A stretch of 64,000 nucleotides of DNA, from assembly GCF_001190945.1 (NCBI RefSeq), contig NZ_CP011112.1:1488001-1552000 (forward strand). Direction: 5' to 3'. A model generated the notes under the pieces. The model did no database searches. It was not told where the DNA came from and worked only from the letters and a program-made list of their open reading frames with translations. Below are positions 29,907 through 38,434 of the stretch, piece after piece. Position 1 is the first letter of the stretch. Each line of letters opens with the position of its first letter. A program made the position numbers and the translations under genes. Source of the stretch: Luteipulveratus mongoliensis (lineage in GTDB: Bacteria; Actinomycetota; Actinomycetes; Actinomycetales; Dermatophilaceae).

Positions 29907-31748
29907 ATGACACGACGACTGACCCAGGGCCTGGCCGCTGCGGCGATTGCCGGTGCCTGCGCCGTCTCGCTCGCCATGCCCGCGACCGCCAGCGGACACG
30001 GGCCCGACAGCTCTGGCAAGGGGCACGGGTTCGACCCGACCATCCCGATCCAGCTGCTGTCCTACAACGACTTCCACGGCAACCTCGAGGCCCCGTCGGG
30101 CTCCGGCGGTCGCGTCGTGGTCGACCACAAGCTCGACCCCACCACCGGCCTGCCCGTCGATGTCACCGTCGACGCGGGTGGCGCCGAGTACATGTCGACT
30201 CATCTGAAGCAGCTGCGCAAGAACAAGTGGAGCTCGTTCACGGTCACCGCCGGCGACCTGATCGGCGCGTCGCCGTTGCTTTCGGCGGCCTTCCACGACG
30301 AGAAGACCATCGACGCGCTCAGCATGATGGGCACTGACGCCTCGGCGGTCGGCAACCACGAGTTCGATGAGGGCTCGACCGAGCTGCTGCGTATGCAGAA
30401 GGGCGGCTGCCTCAATGACGGGGACGGCGCCAACAACCAGAACTCCTGCCCGGACGGCGCGGGCACCTACAAGGGCGCGAAGTTCGCCTACCTCGACGCC
30501 AACGTCATCCGTGAGGACACGGGCAAGACGCTGCTGCCGTCGTACACCGTGAAGTGGAAGGGTGGCATCCCGGTCGCATTCGTCGGGCTCACCCTCAAGG
30601 AGACGCCCGACATCGTCACGGCGTCGGGCATCAAGGGTCTGAAGTTCGAGGACGAGGTCAAGTCGGCCAACGCTCTCGTGCCAGTGCTCAAGCGTCGCGG
30701 GATCAACGCGATGGTCATCCTGATCCACCAGGGCGGCAACCTTCCCAAGGAGGACTGGAAGGGACCGGATGGCAAGACGTACCAGGTGAATCCGTCGTAC
30801 AACTACGTCTGCGGCAAGGGCGGCGCGCTCGCTCCCGACTCGCCGATCATCCCGATCGCCAAGGGTCTGGACCCGGCGTACGACGCGATCGTCACCGGCC
30901 ACACGCACCAGTCGTACAGCTGCAACATCCCGGACCCCAAGGGTCAGCCGCGCACGGTGACGTCGGCGTCGTCGTTCGGTCGGCAGATCACCGAGACCAC
31001 GCTGCCGTTCAGCCTGCGCACGCTCGACATCGTCCGGTCCAAGGTCACCACGCGCGACGTCATCGTCACGCGCGACGTCGCCAAGGACCCGAAGATGACG
31101 TCGCTGATCGCCAGCTCGCAGGAGAAGGTCGCGCCGATCGCCAACAAGGTGCTCGGCACGATCACCACGGACGTCACCAAGACCCAGAACGCCGCGGGTG
31201 AGTCCCCGCTCGGCGACCTGATCGCGGACGCGCAGCTGGCCGACCCGTCGACCGTGACCGGTGGCAAGACGCCGCAGATCGCGTTCATGAACCCGGGCGG
31301 TATCCGCGCTGACCTGCCGTTCGCGCCGGACAACGGGTCGGTGACGTTCGGTGACGCCTTCACGGTGCAGCCGTTCAACAACTACCTCGTGTCGCTGGAC
31401 CTGACGGGCGCTGACATCTACGCCTTGCTCAACCAGCAGTGGAACGGCACCAACGCGGCCTCGCCCAAGGTGCTGCAGATCTCCAAGGGCTTCACCTACT
31501 CCTGGTCCGCCGCGACCAAGCAGGTCGTGCCGGGCAGCGTGAAGCTGAACGGTGCGGCCATCGACCAGGCCACGTCCTACCGGGTGGTGACCAACAACTT
31601 CCTGCAAGGCGGAGGTGACGGGTTCGCGGCCTTCACCAAGGGCACCGGCGTCTACTACGGCGGGCTCGACATCGACGGGTTCGCGGCGTACCTGCAGAAG
31701 GTCTCGCCCTACACACCGGCCGCGCTGGACCGCATCACCGTCCAGTAG
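29907..31748 (+). CDS. Secreted bifunctional metallophosphatase / 5'-nucleotidase (UshA family)
   Basis: A 613-residue exported enzyme releasing phosphate from extracellular nucleotides or sugar-nucleotides. Residues 1-31 are a Sec-type signal peptide ('RLTQGLAAAAIAGACAVSLA', cleavage near 'ATASG'). The metallophosphatase domain has 'LLSYNDFHGNLEAP', 'GDLIGASPLLS', 'AVGNHEFDEG' and 'VTGHTHQSYSC', supplying the dinuclear metal ligands. The C-terminal nucleotidase domain has 'ESPLGDLIADAQL', 'NPGGIRADLPF' and 'NNFLQGGGDGFAAF' (substrate stacking region). A PHO-box-like repeat upstream suggests induction in low phosphate. Confidence 0.93.
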   Translation: MTRRLTQGLAAAAIAGACAVSLAMPATASGHGPDSSGKGHGFDPTIPIQLLSYNDFHGNLEAPSGSGGRVVVDHKLDPTTGLPVDVTVDAGGAEYMSTHLKQLRKNKWSSFTVTAGDLIGASPLLSAAFHDEKTIDALSMMGTDASAVGNHEFDEGSTELLRMQKGGCLNDGDGANNQNSCPDGAGTYKGAKFAYLDANVIREDTGKTLLPSYTVKWKGGIPVAFVGLTLKETPDIVTASGIKGLKFEDEVKSANALVPVLKRRGINAMVILIHQGGNLPKEDWKGPDGKTYQVNPSYNYVCGKGGALAPDSPIIPIAKGLDPAYDAIVTGHTHQSYSCNIPDPKGQPRTVTSASSFGRQITETTLPFSLRTLDIVRSKVTTRDVIVTRDVAKDPKMTSLIASSQEKVAPIANKVLGTITTDVTKTQNAAGESPLGDLIADAQLADPSTVTGGKTPQIAFMNPGGIRADLPFAPDNGSVTFGDAFTVQPFNNYLVSLDLTGADIYALLNQQWNGTNAASPKVLQISKGFTYSWSAATKQVVPGSVKLNGAAIDQATSYRVVTNNFLQGGGDGFAAFTKGTGVYYGGLDIDGFAAYLQKVSPYTPAALDRITVQ

Positions 31749-31757
31749 TCCTTCGCT

Positions 31758-31799
31758 GATCGAGTAGGTCGAGGCGCTAGCCGAGGCCGTATCGAGACC
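31758..31799 (+). repeat. Interspersed repeat, copy C
   Basis: A 42-nt element TGATCGAGTAG ... GCGCTAGC ... CGTATCGAGACC, ten bases after the nucleotidase stop. Shares ends with copies at 7657 and 14593. A separate terminator hairpin begins 4 bases later. Confidence 0.75.
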
Positions 31800-31802
31800 A
31801 CA

Positions 31803-31835
31803 ATGCCCCGGTCACCGCAATGGTGACCGGGGCAT
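31803..31835. terminator. Bidirectional terminator, nucleotidase / GNAT genes
   Basis: ATGCCCCGGTCACC GCAAT GGTGACCGGGGCAT: 14-bp perfect stem, 5-base loop, in a convergent gap. Confidence 0.85.
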
Positions 31836-31848
31836 CGTCGTACGCCGC

Positions 31849-32892
31849 CTATCCCGCGCCCGGGAGCGTCTCGTCGAGGAGCAGGTGCCGGGTGCCGGAC
31901 GTCTCGGCGAACCCGAGCGAGGTGTAGAGGCCGAAGGCGCCGGACGGGTTCTCGCTGTCGACCCCGATCTCGGCGGCCTGCATACCGTCGGTCTGCATGA
32001 CCCGCATGGCCTCGAGCAGCAAGGCCGTCCCGATGCCACGACCGCGGTACGCCGCGCGCGTGCCCAGCTCGTCCAGGTAGCCCGCGGTGTAGCCCTGAGG
32101 CTCCCAGTCCTGCTCGTACGCGCAGCTGACCAGGAAAGCCACGAGCGAGCCGTCGGTGTTGTCCACGGCCACCCGCGACCAGCCCGGACGGAACGCCGAG
32201 TCCTGCAGCTGCTCGCGCCAGACATCGAGGGGCCGGTGCGCGAATCCCCAATGATCAGCGAAGGTTTCGTTACGCAGATCCAGGATCTGGGCAGGGTCTG
32301 CGTCCTCCCACGGCTTGATCGTGATGCCGTCGATCGTCGGGACCGCCACAGTCTCATCGAGCCGGTAGTGCCTGGTCAGCTCGGCGTAGTAGCGATGCAT
32401 CGTCAGCCCGAATCGCTGCGCCAGTCGACTCTCACTGTCGGCCTTGCTGTCGCTGTAGACGCTCATGCGCAGGGGGCCCTGGTCGGGTGCGTGGCTCTCG
32501 GCGTACCACGCACGGGCGGCGGCGACCTGCCACGCCATCACCGCACGTCCGATGCCCTCGCCTCGGCGGCTCGGGTGTACCGACCCGCGGAACCAGGCAC
32601 GACGAAGGGAGCCGTCACGATCGGCACAGCGGCAGGACGCGACAGCGACGATCTGGCCGCCGGAGTCTCGACCGGCGAGCGTGTCGCGCTCGGGTCGGTT
32701 GCGAGGTGAGGTGAGGTACGAACGGAGGTCGTCCGCCCCCACGCGCTCACTTGGCTGGTCGGCCCCTTCGACGTCTGCGTAGTACGCGTGCAGCGCCGGG
32801 ACGTCCTCGAGCGTCCAGGGCTTCCAGCTGAGGCCGGCGGTGCGGTCGAGAGCGGCGCGGGTCTCGTCACGAGCGGTCTGGGCGGAGGTCAC
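31849..32892 (-). CDS. Tandem-GNAT acetyltransferase family protein
   Basis: A 347-residue protein with two GNAT domains. Domain 1 (about residues 20-165) has a weaker acetyl-CoA loop 'VHPSRRGEGIGRAVMAW'; domain 2 (about 190-340) has 'ELGTRAAYRGRGIGTALLLE' and 'NPSGAFGLYTSLGFAETSGT'. This layout occurs in mycothiol synthase and in many uncharacterised actinobacterial acetyltransferases; it is not MshD itself. Substrate unknown. GTG start at 32892 with a CAGGCT box 6 bases before it. Convergent with the nucleotidase. Confidence 0.82.
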   Translation of the reverse strand: MTSAQTARDETRAALDRTAGLSWKPWTLEDVPALHAYYADVEGADQPSERVGADDLRSYLTSPRNRPERDTLAGRDSGGQIVAVASCRCADRDGSLRRAWFRGSVHPSRRGEGIGRAVMAWQVAAARAWYAESHAPDQGPLRMSVYSDSKADSESRLAQRFGLTMHRYYAELTRHYRLDETVAVPTIDGITIKPWEDADPAQILDLRNETFADHWGFAHRPLDVWREQLQDSAFRPGWSRVAVDNTDGSLVAFLVSCAYEQDWEPQGYTAGYLDELGTRAAYRGRGIGTALLLEAMRVMQTDGMQAAEIGVDSENPSGAFGLYTSLGFAETSGTRHLLLDETLPGAG

Positions 32893-32965
32893 CGGCCCAG
32901 CCTGGCGTACGTGCGAAGCAGTTCGCCGTCAGGGGCGTCGGCCCGGCCTCTTGCCGTACGTCGAC

Positions 32966-33670
32966 TCAGGCGTCGGCGGCCATGCGCTGCTGGCGCAGCT
33001 CCTGGCTGCCGACGAAGCGGTAGCCGACGTTGCGCACCGTGCCGATCAGCGCCTCGTGCTCCGGGCCGAGCTTGGCGCGCAGCCGCCGGACGTGGACATC
33101 GACCGTGCGGGTGCCGCCGAAGTAGTCGTAGCCCCAGACCTCCTGCAGCAGCTGGGCGCGGGTGAAGACCCGGCCAGGATGCTGCGCGAGGTACTTCAGC
33201 AGCTCGAACTCCTTGTAGGTCAGGTCGAGCGAACGACCACGGACACGGGCGGCGTACGCCTCCTCGTCGATCACCAGCTCGCCGGCGGTGATCTTGACGG
33301 GCTCCTCGTCCTCGTCCTGCTCGGTCCGCGACATCGCCAGCCGCAGCCTGGCCTCGACCTCAGCAGGCCCGGCGGTCTTCAGCACCACGTCGTCGACCTG
33401 CCACTCGGCGGTCAGCGCGGTGAGACCGCCTTCGGTGAAGATCGCGATCAATGGCGACGACAGGCCGCTCGAACGCAGCACACGGGACAGGCCGCGCGCC
33501 CCGGCGAGGTCCTGACACGCGTCCAGGAGAACCACGTCGCACTCGGGCGGATCGACCAGTGCCTGCGGCTCAGGAGGCAGGATGCGCACCCGATGGCCGA
33601 GCAGTCCGAGCGCTGGCAGCACATCGACACTCGCGCCCGGCGAGTTGGTGAGCAGCAGGAGTCTGGCCAT
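32966..33670 (-). CDS. glnR: GlnR-like OmpR-family response regulator
   Basis: A 234-residue transcription factor: N-terminal receiver-like domain ('[18 protein letters not shown]') and C-terminal winged helix ('[20 protein letters not shown]', '[20 protein letters not shown]', 'RRLRAKLG', '[12 protein letters not shown]'). Sequence and neighbourhood (mshD, ppk, pst nearby) match GlnR, the orphan regulator of nitrogen assimilation genes in actinobacteria, which works without a partner kinase. The receiver lacks an obvious full acidic pocket at its very N-terminus ('[12 protein letters not shown]'), as is typical of GlnR. ATG at 33670. Confidence 0.85.
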   Translation of the reverse strand: MARLLLLTNSPGASVDVLPALGLLGHRVRILPPEPQALVDPPECDVVLLDACQDLAGARGLSRVLRSSGLSSPLIAIFTEGGLTALTAEWQVDDVVLKTAGPAEVEARLRLAMSRTEQDEDEEPVKITAGELVIDEEAYAARVRGRSLDLTYKEFELLKYLAQHPGRVFTRAQLLQEVWGYDYFGGTRTVDVHVRRLRAKLGPEHEALIGTVRNVGYRFVGSQELRQQRMAADA

Positions 33671-33766
33671 TTGCCGGCTAAGAATACTGGCCGGTTGGAC
33701 GGGTCTGACCCAGATCGCCGTACCGTGGGACACGCCACATCCCGTCGAATCCGGAGACAGACTGCT

Positions 33767-34021
33767 GTGACGACGTCCACCACGACCCTCGTGACTGTCC
33801 GCTACTGGGCCGGCGCACGCGCTGCCGCAGGCGTCGATGAGGAGCGGTTCGCCGCGACGACCGTGGGTGAGGCGCTCGCCGCCGCACGGTCGGCTCACCC
33901 ACAGCTGGAGTCCGTCCTCGAGGTGGCTTCCGTCCTCGTCGACGGAGTGGTCAGCCCCGCTGAGCGGGTGCTGTTCGCGGGGGAGGCCGTTGAGGTTCTG
34001 CCGCCGTTCGCCGGTGGGTGA
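33767..34021 (+). CDS. MoaD/ThiS-family small sulfur carrier-like protein
   Basis: An 84-residue ubiquitin-fold protein ending in the diagnostic C-terminal Gly-Gly ('VLPPFAGG'), which is adenylated and thiolated in molybdopterin or thiamine synthesis. '[20 protein letters not shown]' at the N-terminus matches the MoaD group. GTG start with GGAGA upstream. No other molybdopterin gene is adjacent, so the pathway it serves is unsettled. A membrane protein gene follows after 16 bases. Confidence 0.82.
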   Translation: MTTSTTTLVTVRYWAGARAAAGVDEERFAATTVGEALAAARSAHPQLESVLEVASVLVDGVVSPAERVLFAGEAVEVLPPFAGG

Positions 34022-34037
34022 TGGCAGGATTCCCCGC

Positions 34038-34799
34038 GTGCCCCGCACTGAACCCCGTGTGCTGACGCCTGTCGCCACGCTCTCCGCACTCGTCGTCTGT
34101 GCTGTCCTCGCTCTCGGGGCCGCCGCGTCCGAGCTGTCCATGGCGGGTGCGCTGCTCTTCGCCGTGCTCGTGCTCGCGCTCGGCTGGCCTCACCTGCTCG
34201 ACCTGCCGAGCCCACGCGGCGTCCAGCTGATCCTGATCGGCACCGCGGTCGTCCTCGCTGCGATCAGTGAGCTCGGTGACGACGAGCGTGGTCTGCGCTG
34301 GTTGCCGACGGTCCTGGGTGGCGGGTTGATCGCGGCGTTCCTGCATCAGCTGGTGCGCCAGGACGGACGGGCCCGGCTGGTCGCGACCCTGGCCGGCACC
34401 TGCCTGGGCCTGGGCGTACTCGGCAGCGGCGCGTTCTTCCTGTCCGCGCTCGACGAGAATATGGGCGAGGAGCTGGTGCTGGCCTGCCTCGCGGCGTCTG
34501 CGATCGGGATGATCGTCGACTGGGTGCTGCATCGCTTCGGCGCAACGGCCGAGTGGGCCGTGCCCATCTCGATGGTGCTGTCCGGTGGCGCAGCCTTCGT
34601 GCTCGCCCAGTCCTTGGATGTGACCTGGAGTGCCATGGTGCTCGTCGCGGCGGGCACACCCCTGGTCTCGCATGCCGTACGCCGGCTGCTCAGCTTCGCG
34701 GTCGGCGCCCGCGGTGCGGCCGGTCAGCTCGCGCTCGGCGCGGCCTCGGTGCTCGCCTCAGGCGTCGTGGCGTACGCCGTCGCCTGGTTCTACCGCTAA
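34038..34799 (+). CDS. Multi-pass membrane protein, unknown function
   Basis: A 253-residue protein with about eight hydrophobic segments, starting '[20 protein letters not shown]' and ending in a helix '[16 protein letters not shown]'. Short loops, few charged residues within membranes, one 'LDENMGEEL' loop. No transporter or enzyme signature recognised. GTG at 34038 is preferred because the upstream frame runs through the MoaD-like gene. Its last 4 bases overlap the convergent nitrobindin-like gene. Confidence 0.75.
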   Translation: MPRTEPRVLTPVATLSALVVCAVLALGAAASELSMAGALLFAVLVLALGWPHLLDLPSPRGVQLILIGTAVVLAAISELGDDERGLRWLPTVLGGGLIAAFLHQLVRQDGRARLVATLAGTCLGLGVLGSGAFFLSALDENMGEELVLACLAASAIGMIVDWVLHRFGATAEWAVPISMVLSGGAAFVLAQSLDVTWSAMVLVAAGTPLVSHAVRRLLSFAVGARGAAGQLALGAASVLASGVVAYAVAWFYR

Positions 34800-35290
34800 A
34801 CGCGCTTGAGCTCGCCGGACAGGTGGCTCTGCAGCTGCTGACCCATGGCGGCCATGTCCATCGCCCACATCAGGTTGGAGTTGACCAGGCCGTACAGCCG
34901 CGACCCCGCGGCGTACTCCTTGGCGTGCGGGCTGCGGATCACTCCGTCAGTGCTCAGCTCGACCTTGGCCGGTGACGTCCGTCCGTAGTAGAGCTCGACG
35001 ATGCCCGTGGCGTGCGACAGGACCAGCTCGACCTCGCCGTCCGGCAACGGCCGCCAGAAACCCAGCTCGGTCGCGAGCGGGCGCACCCGCTCACCCTTCT
35101 CATCCAGCAGCCAGGTGTGGCTGTGCCACTCCAGGAACGGCCGCCCGTCGTGCGAGCAGGTGATCTCGTGGGCGAACGTCGCGGACTCGATCGTCGGGTA
35201 GCCGACGACGCCGGTCCCTTCCCAATGCCCCACCAACCAGGCGAGTGGGGCCAGCGCGGGCGGCAGATCCAGGTCGAGTTCGAAGGGCAC
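34796..35290 (-). CDS. Nitrobindin-like / FABP-fold heme protein (peroxynitrite isomerase family)
   Basis: A 164-residue ten-stranded beta-barrel protein of the THAP4/nitrobindin family. Signature 'LAWLVGHWEGTGVVGYPTI' (GxWxGxG) at the N-terminus and 'EVELVLSHATGIVELYYGR' in the middle. Family members bind heme and convert peroxynitrite to nitrate. The proximal His is expected near the C-terminus; no His is visible there ('LMWAMDMAAMGQQLQSHLSG' has one at 'SHL'), so heme binding should be tested. GTG start, -10 TAGCAT. Confidence 0.82.
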   Translation of the reverse strand: MPFELDLDLPPALAPLAWLVGHWEGTGVVGYPTIESATFAHEITCSHDGRPFLEWHSHTWLLDEKGERVRPLATELGFWRPLPDGEVELVLSHATGIVELYYGRTSPAKVELSTDGVIRSPHAKEYAAGSRLYGLVNSNLMWAMDMAAMGQQLQSHLSGELKRV

Positions 35291-35296
35291 GCCGCG

Positions 35297-35302
35297 ATGC
35301 TA
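35297..35302 (-). promoter_or_regulatory. -10 box (TAGCAT), leaderless start
   Basis: Minus-strand TAGCAT ends 6 bases before the GTG at 35290. Confidence 0.5.
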
Positions 35303-35315
35303 TCGCCGGAGCGGA

Positions 35316-36788
35316 TCAGCCCGGGTTGGCGATCTGGTTGGGCAGGTCCTTGACCTTGTCCGTACGCAGCGCGTCACCGAGCTGCTTCATCTTCGTCTGG
35401 TCGACGGTGTCCACCGAACCGATGCCGTTGACCGTGTCGAATCCGGTGAACGGAGCCGTCAGGAACGTCACGCCACTGCTGCGCAGCCCACGCAGGCTGA
35501 ACCCGAGGTCGCGCATCTTGCCGGTGCTGAAGGCGTTGTCGACCACGAGGTTCTTGGTGGTGTCATCGATCATCGAGGCCAGCCGCGTCGGGTTGGACAG
35601 CGTGCCGCGCTTGAGCGACTTGGTGAGCAGCGCCTTGATCCATGCCTGCTGCCGCTTGCCGCGGCTGATGTCACCCTCGCTGAGCTGGTGGCGCTCGCGG
35701 ACGAACGCCAGCGCGGCGTCGCCCTTCATGTGGTTGATGCCCTCGGTGAAGGTGAAGTGCCCGGACGTCGTCGCCTGGTCCACGTTGACGTCGACGCCGC
35801 CGACGGTGTTGGTGAGGTCCTTGAACCCGTCGAAGCCGATCTGGGCGACGTGATCGATCGGCACGTCGAGCATGCCTTCCATCGTCTGGACGAGCAGGGG
35901 AGCGCCACCGAGGGCGTACGCCGCGTTGATCTTGTTCTTGCGGTGGCCCGGGATGTCGACATAGAGGTCACGCGGAAAGTGGATGACCTGCACGGTCTTG
36001 CGGTCGTCACTGACGTGGACGAGCTGGATGACGTCGGCGCGGCTGGAGTCGCCGAGGTCCTCGGTACGGCTGTCGGAGCCCAGCAGCAGGATGTTCTGCG
36101 AGTTGCCGGCCGTCGTCGCGCGGCTCAGTCGCGACTCGTTGGGCGGCAGCAGGCCGGAGCGGCGCACGTTGGAGTCCAGCAGGTGGTTGAGGTAGAGCGC
36201 GAAGCCGGCGACCGCGAAGACGACCACGGCGAACATCGCGATCAGGGTGTAGATCACGATCTTCAGCTTGCTGCGTGACTTCTTGCGCCGCCGCCCGCGA
36301 CGTCGGGGGAGCGGCTCCTCACCGTCGGGCAGGTCGCCGTCGTCGTCGCCCGAGTCGGGTGGCAGCGGTGCCCCACCGTCCCCGTCGTCGGCGGCGGCGC
36401 TCGTCGCGCCGGCACCCGTGCCAGCGCTCGCAGCAGAGCTCGCGCTCGCACCGATCGGCAACCGAGTCGCTTCGAGCGGCTCGCCATAACGGGTGGGGAG
36501 GTCCGCGCGGGGGCGAGTGCCTTCGTACGCCGGCGGCAGGTCGACCTGAGTGAGGTCGTCGGCGTCGAGCGGCGGAACCACTCGGCGCTCGCCAGTGGTG
36601 CGTTCGCCAGTGGTGCGCTCGCCGGCAGCGCGTTCGCCAGTGGTGCGCTCGGGTGGGGGCTGCTCGGTCGTGGGCGGTTCCCACAGCCCGTTGGTCAAGT
36701 CGTCCTGGCCGTTCGGGGTCGAACCCGCCCGGTCGGCGTGCTGCGAGGGCTCCCCCGAGCCGGTCTCGTCGTCGCGTCCTGCGCCCAT
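35316..36788 (-). CDS. LytR-CpsA-Psr (LCP) family cell-wall ligase
   Basis: A 490-residue membrane-anchored phosphotransferase that attaches polymers such as arabinogalactan or teichoic-type glycans to peptidoglycan. A long cytoplasmic N-terminal region rich in Pro/Glu/Gly contains a pentapeptide tandem repeat (GERTT type). A basic patch and transmembrane helix ('VIYTLIAMFAVVVFAVAGFA', about residue 180-200) precede the LCP domain: 'NILLLGSDSRTEDLGDSSRA', 'IHFPRDLYVDIPGH', 'NKINAAYALGGAPLLV' and 'DAALAFVRERHQL' (conserved Arg/Asp). ATG at 36788 has AGGAG 8 bases upstream. Confidence 0.9.
   Translation of the reverse strand: MGAGRDDETGSGEPSQHADRAGSTPNGQDDLTNGLWEPPTTEQPPPERTTGERAAGERTTGERTTGERRVVPPLDADDLTQVDLPPAYEGTRPRADLPTRYGEPLEATRLPIGASASSAASAGTGAGATSAAADDGDGGAPLPPDSGDDDGDLPDGEEPLPRRRGRRRKKSRSKLKIVIYTLIAMFAVVVFAVAGFALYLNHLLDSNVRRSGLLPPNESRLSRATTAGNSQNILLLGSDSRTEDLGDSSRADVIQLVHVSDDRKTVQVIHFPRDLYVDIPGHRKNKINAAYALGGAPLLVQTMEGMLDVPIDHVAQIGFDGFKDLTNTVGGVDVNVDQATTSGHFTFTEGINHMKGDAALAFVRERHQLSEGDISRGKRQQAWIKALLTKSLKRGTLSNPTRLASMIDDTTKNLVVDNAFSTGKMRDLGFSLRGLRSSGVTFLTAPFTGFDTVNGIGSVDTVDQTKMKQLGDALRTDKVKDLPNQIANPG
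36591..36650. repeat. 15-bp tandem repeat in LCP gene
   Basis: Four units of GCCAGTGGTGCGYTC (36591, 36606, degenerate at 36621, 36636) encode the repeated GERTT/GERAA pentapeptide in the cytoplasmic tail. In-frame length, so copy changes would not break the gene. Confidence 0.8.
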
Positions 36789-36888
36789 CAGCGCATCTCC
36801 TGTTCCAGGCTCCCCGGAGCCGGCATCCGTCGTCACGTCCCGGGAGAGTGTAGGTGTCCCTCGTGTAAGAGAGCCCAGACTTGACACG

Positions 36889-36894
36889 TACGCT
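36889..36894 (+). promoter_or_regulatory. -10 box (TACGCT), leaderless start
   Basis: TACGCT ends 7 bases before the ATG at 36902. Confidence 0.5.
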
Positions 36895-36901
36895 CGTGGT
36901 T

Positions 36902-37966
36902 ATGACCTCGGTCGACTCCACTCCGGCGCACGTCACGCCCAGCCCGCTGCTCCAGCGGCCTGGCGCTGTCGAGGCGAACGGTGTGGATGCCGGCGTCGCG
37001 GCGCACTACGGCGACCCGTCCCGCGAGCAGCGTCTGCTGCAGGAGGGCCTGGCCGTCGTCGACCTGTCGAACCGCGGCGTCGTCCAGATCACGGGTCCGG
37101 ACCGGCTGTCGTGGTTGCACTCGATGACGACGCAGCAGCTGACCGCCCTCGCGCCGCACCATTCGACGGAGTCCTTGGTGCTCAGTCCCAAGGGTCACGT
37201 CGAGCACGCGCTGCACCTCGTTGACGACGGGACCACGACGTGGCTCTCGGTCGAGCCCGGCACGGCGGGCGCCCTTGTCGCGTGGCTCGACTCGATGCGC
37301 TTCATGCTGCGCGTCGAGGTCTCCGACGTGAGTGATTCGTACGCCGTCCTCGGCGAGCCCATCGCGGCCGAGTCGACTCAGGACGAGCTGCAGACCAAGG
37401 GCACGATCGCCTGGCTCGACCCGTGGCCGACGATCGGCGAGGGCGCGGTCGCGTACAGCTCGGTCGATCCGCACCCAGGGGTGGACAGGGCGTGGCGCGA
37501 GCTGATCGTGCCGCGCGCCGACCTGGCGAACGCCGTCGGTGACCGTCCGCTCGCGGGACAGTGGGCCGCGGAGGCCGAACGCGTCGCGGCCTGGCGCCCA
37601 CGGCTCGCGTTCGAGACCGACCACCGCACCATTCCGCACGAGGTGGACTGGATGCGCACGGCGGTGCACATGCAGAAGGGCTGCTACCGCGGCCAGGAGA
37701 CCATCGCGCGGGTGCACAACCTCGGGCGCCCGCCGCGCCGCCTCGCGTTCGTGCACCTCGACGGGTCGGGTCACGTACTGCCCGAGGCCGGTGCCGAGGT
37801 CGAGCTCGAGTCGGGCGGACGAGCGATCGGTCGCCTGACCAGCGTCGTACGTCATCGCGAGGACGGCCCGATCGGCCTCGCCCTGATCAAGCGGTCGGTG
37901 CCCGTCGACGCACCCCTCGTCATCGGCGGCGTGGCGGCCGCACAGACAGTCGTCGTCGACGCCTGA
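36902..37966 (+). CDS. ygfZ: YgfZ/GcvT-fold folate-binding protein (CAF17-like)
   Basis: A 354-residue tetrahydrofolate-binding protein that helps repair or assemble certain iron-sulfur enzymes. The diagnostic motif is 'KGCYRGQETIARVHNLGRPP' (KGCYxGQE). N-terminal GcvT-like part: 'VVDLSNRGVVQITGPDRLSW' and 'LHSMTTQQL'. C-terminal barrel 'RPPRRLAFVHLDGSG'. ATG at 36902 selected over an upstream TTG because of the -10 spacing. Divergent from the LCP gene. Confidence 0.9.
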   Translation: MTSVDSTPAHVTPSPLLQRPGAVEANGVDAGVAAHYGDPSREQRLLQEGLAVVDLSNRGVVQITGPDRLSWLHSMTTQQLTALAPHHSTESLVLSPKGHVEHALHLVDDGTTTWLSVEPGTAGALVAWLDSMRFMLRVEVSDVSDSYAVLGEPIAAESTQDELQTKGTIAWLDPWPTIGEGAVAYSSVDPHPGVDRAWRELIVPRADLANAVGDRPLAGQWAAEAERVAAWRPRLAFETDHRTIPHEVDWMRTAVHMQKGCYRGQETIARVHNLGRPPRRLAFVHLDGSGHVLPEAGAEVELESGGRAIGRLTSVVRHREDGPIGLALIKRSVPVDAPLVIGGVAAAQTVVVDA

Positions 37967-38012
37967 GAGCGGTTCCGCACGCCGCTGTGATCGAGGTCAC
38001 GCTAACTGGGGC

Positions 38013-38048
38013 TTGCATAGTGCTAACTACAGCAAGCACTATGGACAC
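38013..38048 (+). promoter_or_regulatory. Promoter/operator of the XRE gene
   Basis: -35 TTGCAT (38013-38018), 18-base spacer, -10 CACTAT (38037-38042) 6 bases before the ATG. Perfect 8-bp invert ATAGTGCT (38017-38024) / AGCACTAT (38035-38042) overlaps both elements, with an inner TGCT/AGCA invert. The layout predicts repression by the encoded protein. Confidence 0.65.
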
Positions 38049-38399
38049 ATGAGCTCAAAGATCCCCGTCCCCGATCTCGGGGGATACCTGCGGGAGCAGC
38101 GCCAGGCCGCAGAGCTGTCGATCCGTCAGCTGGCCGACCGCACGGGGGTCAGCAACCCATATCTGTCACAGATCGAGCGTGGACTGAAGAAGCCCAGCGC
38201 CGAGATCCTGCAGTCCCTGGCCAAGGGCCTGCGCATCTCCGCCGAGCAGCTTTACGTGCATGCAGGCATCCTCGACGCCCGCGACGAGGAGCTCACCGAC
38301 GGACTCGATGTCCGCGCGGCGATCAAAGCCGACCCGAGGCTGACCGACCAGCAGCGCAAGGCGCTGCTCGACGTCTACGCCTCGTTCGTGGGCGAGTGA
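38049..38399 (+). CDS. XRE-family transcriptional regulator
   Basis: A 116-residue regulator. Residues 10-66 are a Cro/C1-type helix-turn-helix ('LGGYLREQRQAAELSIRQLA', 'DRTGVSNPYLSQIERGLKKP', 'LAKGLRISAEQLYVHAG'). The C-terminal part 'IKADPRLTDQQRKALLDVYA' matches the actinobacterial regulator found directly upstream of HBHA genes (Rv0474 type). The promoter carries a palindrome overlapping -10 and -35, so autorepression is likely. Next gene begins 35 bases downstream. Confidence 0.88.
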   Translation: MSSKIPVPDLGGYLREQRQAAELSIRQLADRTGVSNPYLSQIERGLKKPSAEILQSLAKGLRISAEQLYVHAGILDARDEELTDGLDVRAAIKADPRLTDQQRKALLDVYASFVGE

Positions 38400-38434
38400 G
38401 CCCAGCAGTACACACCCTTTTGAAAGGACCCCTC

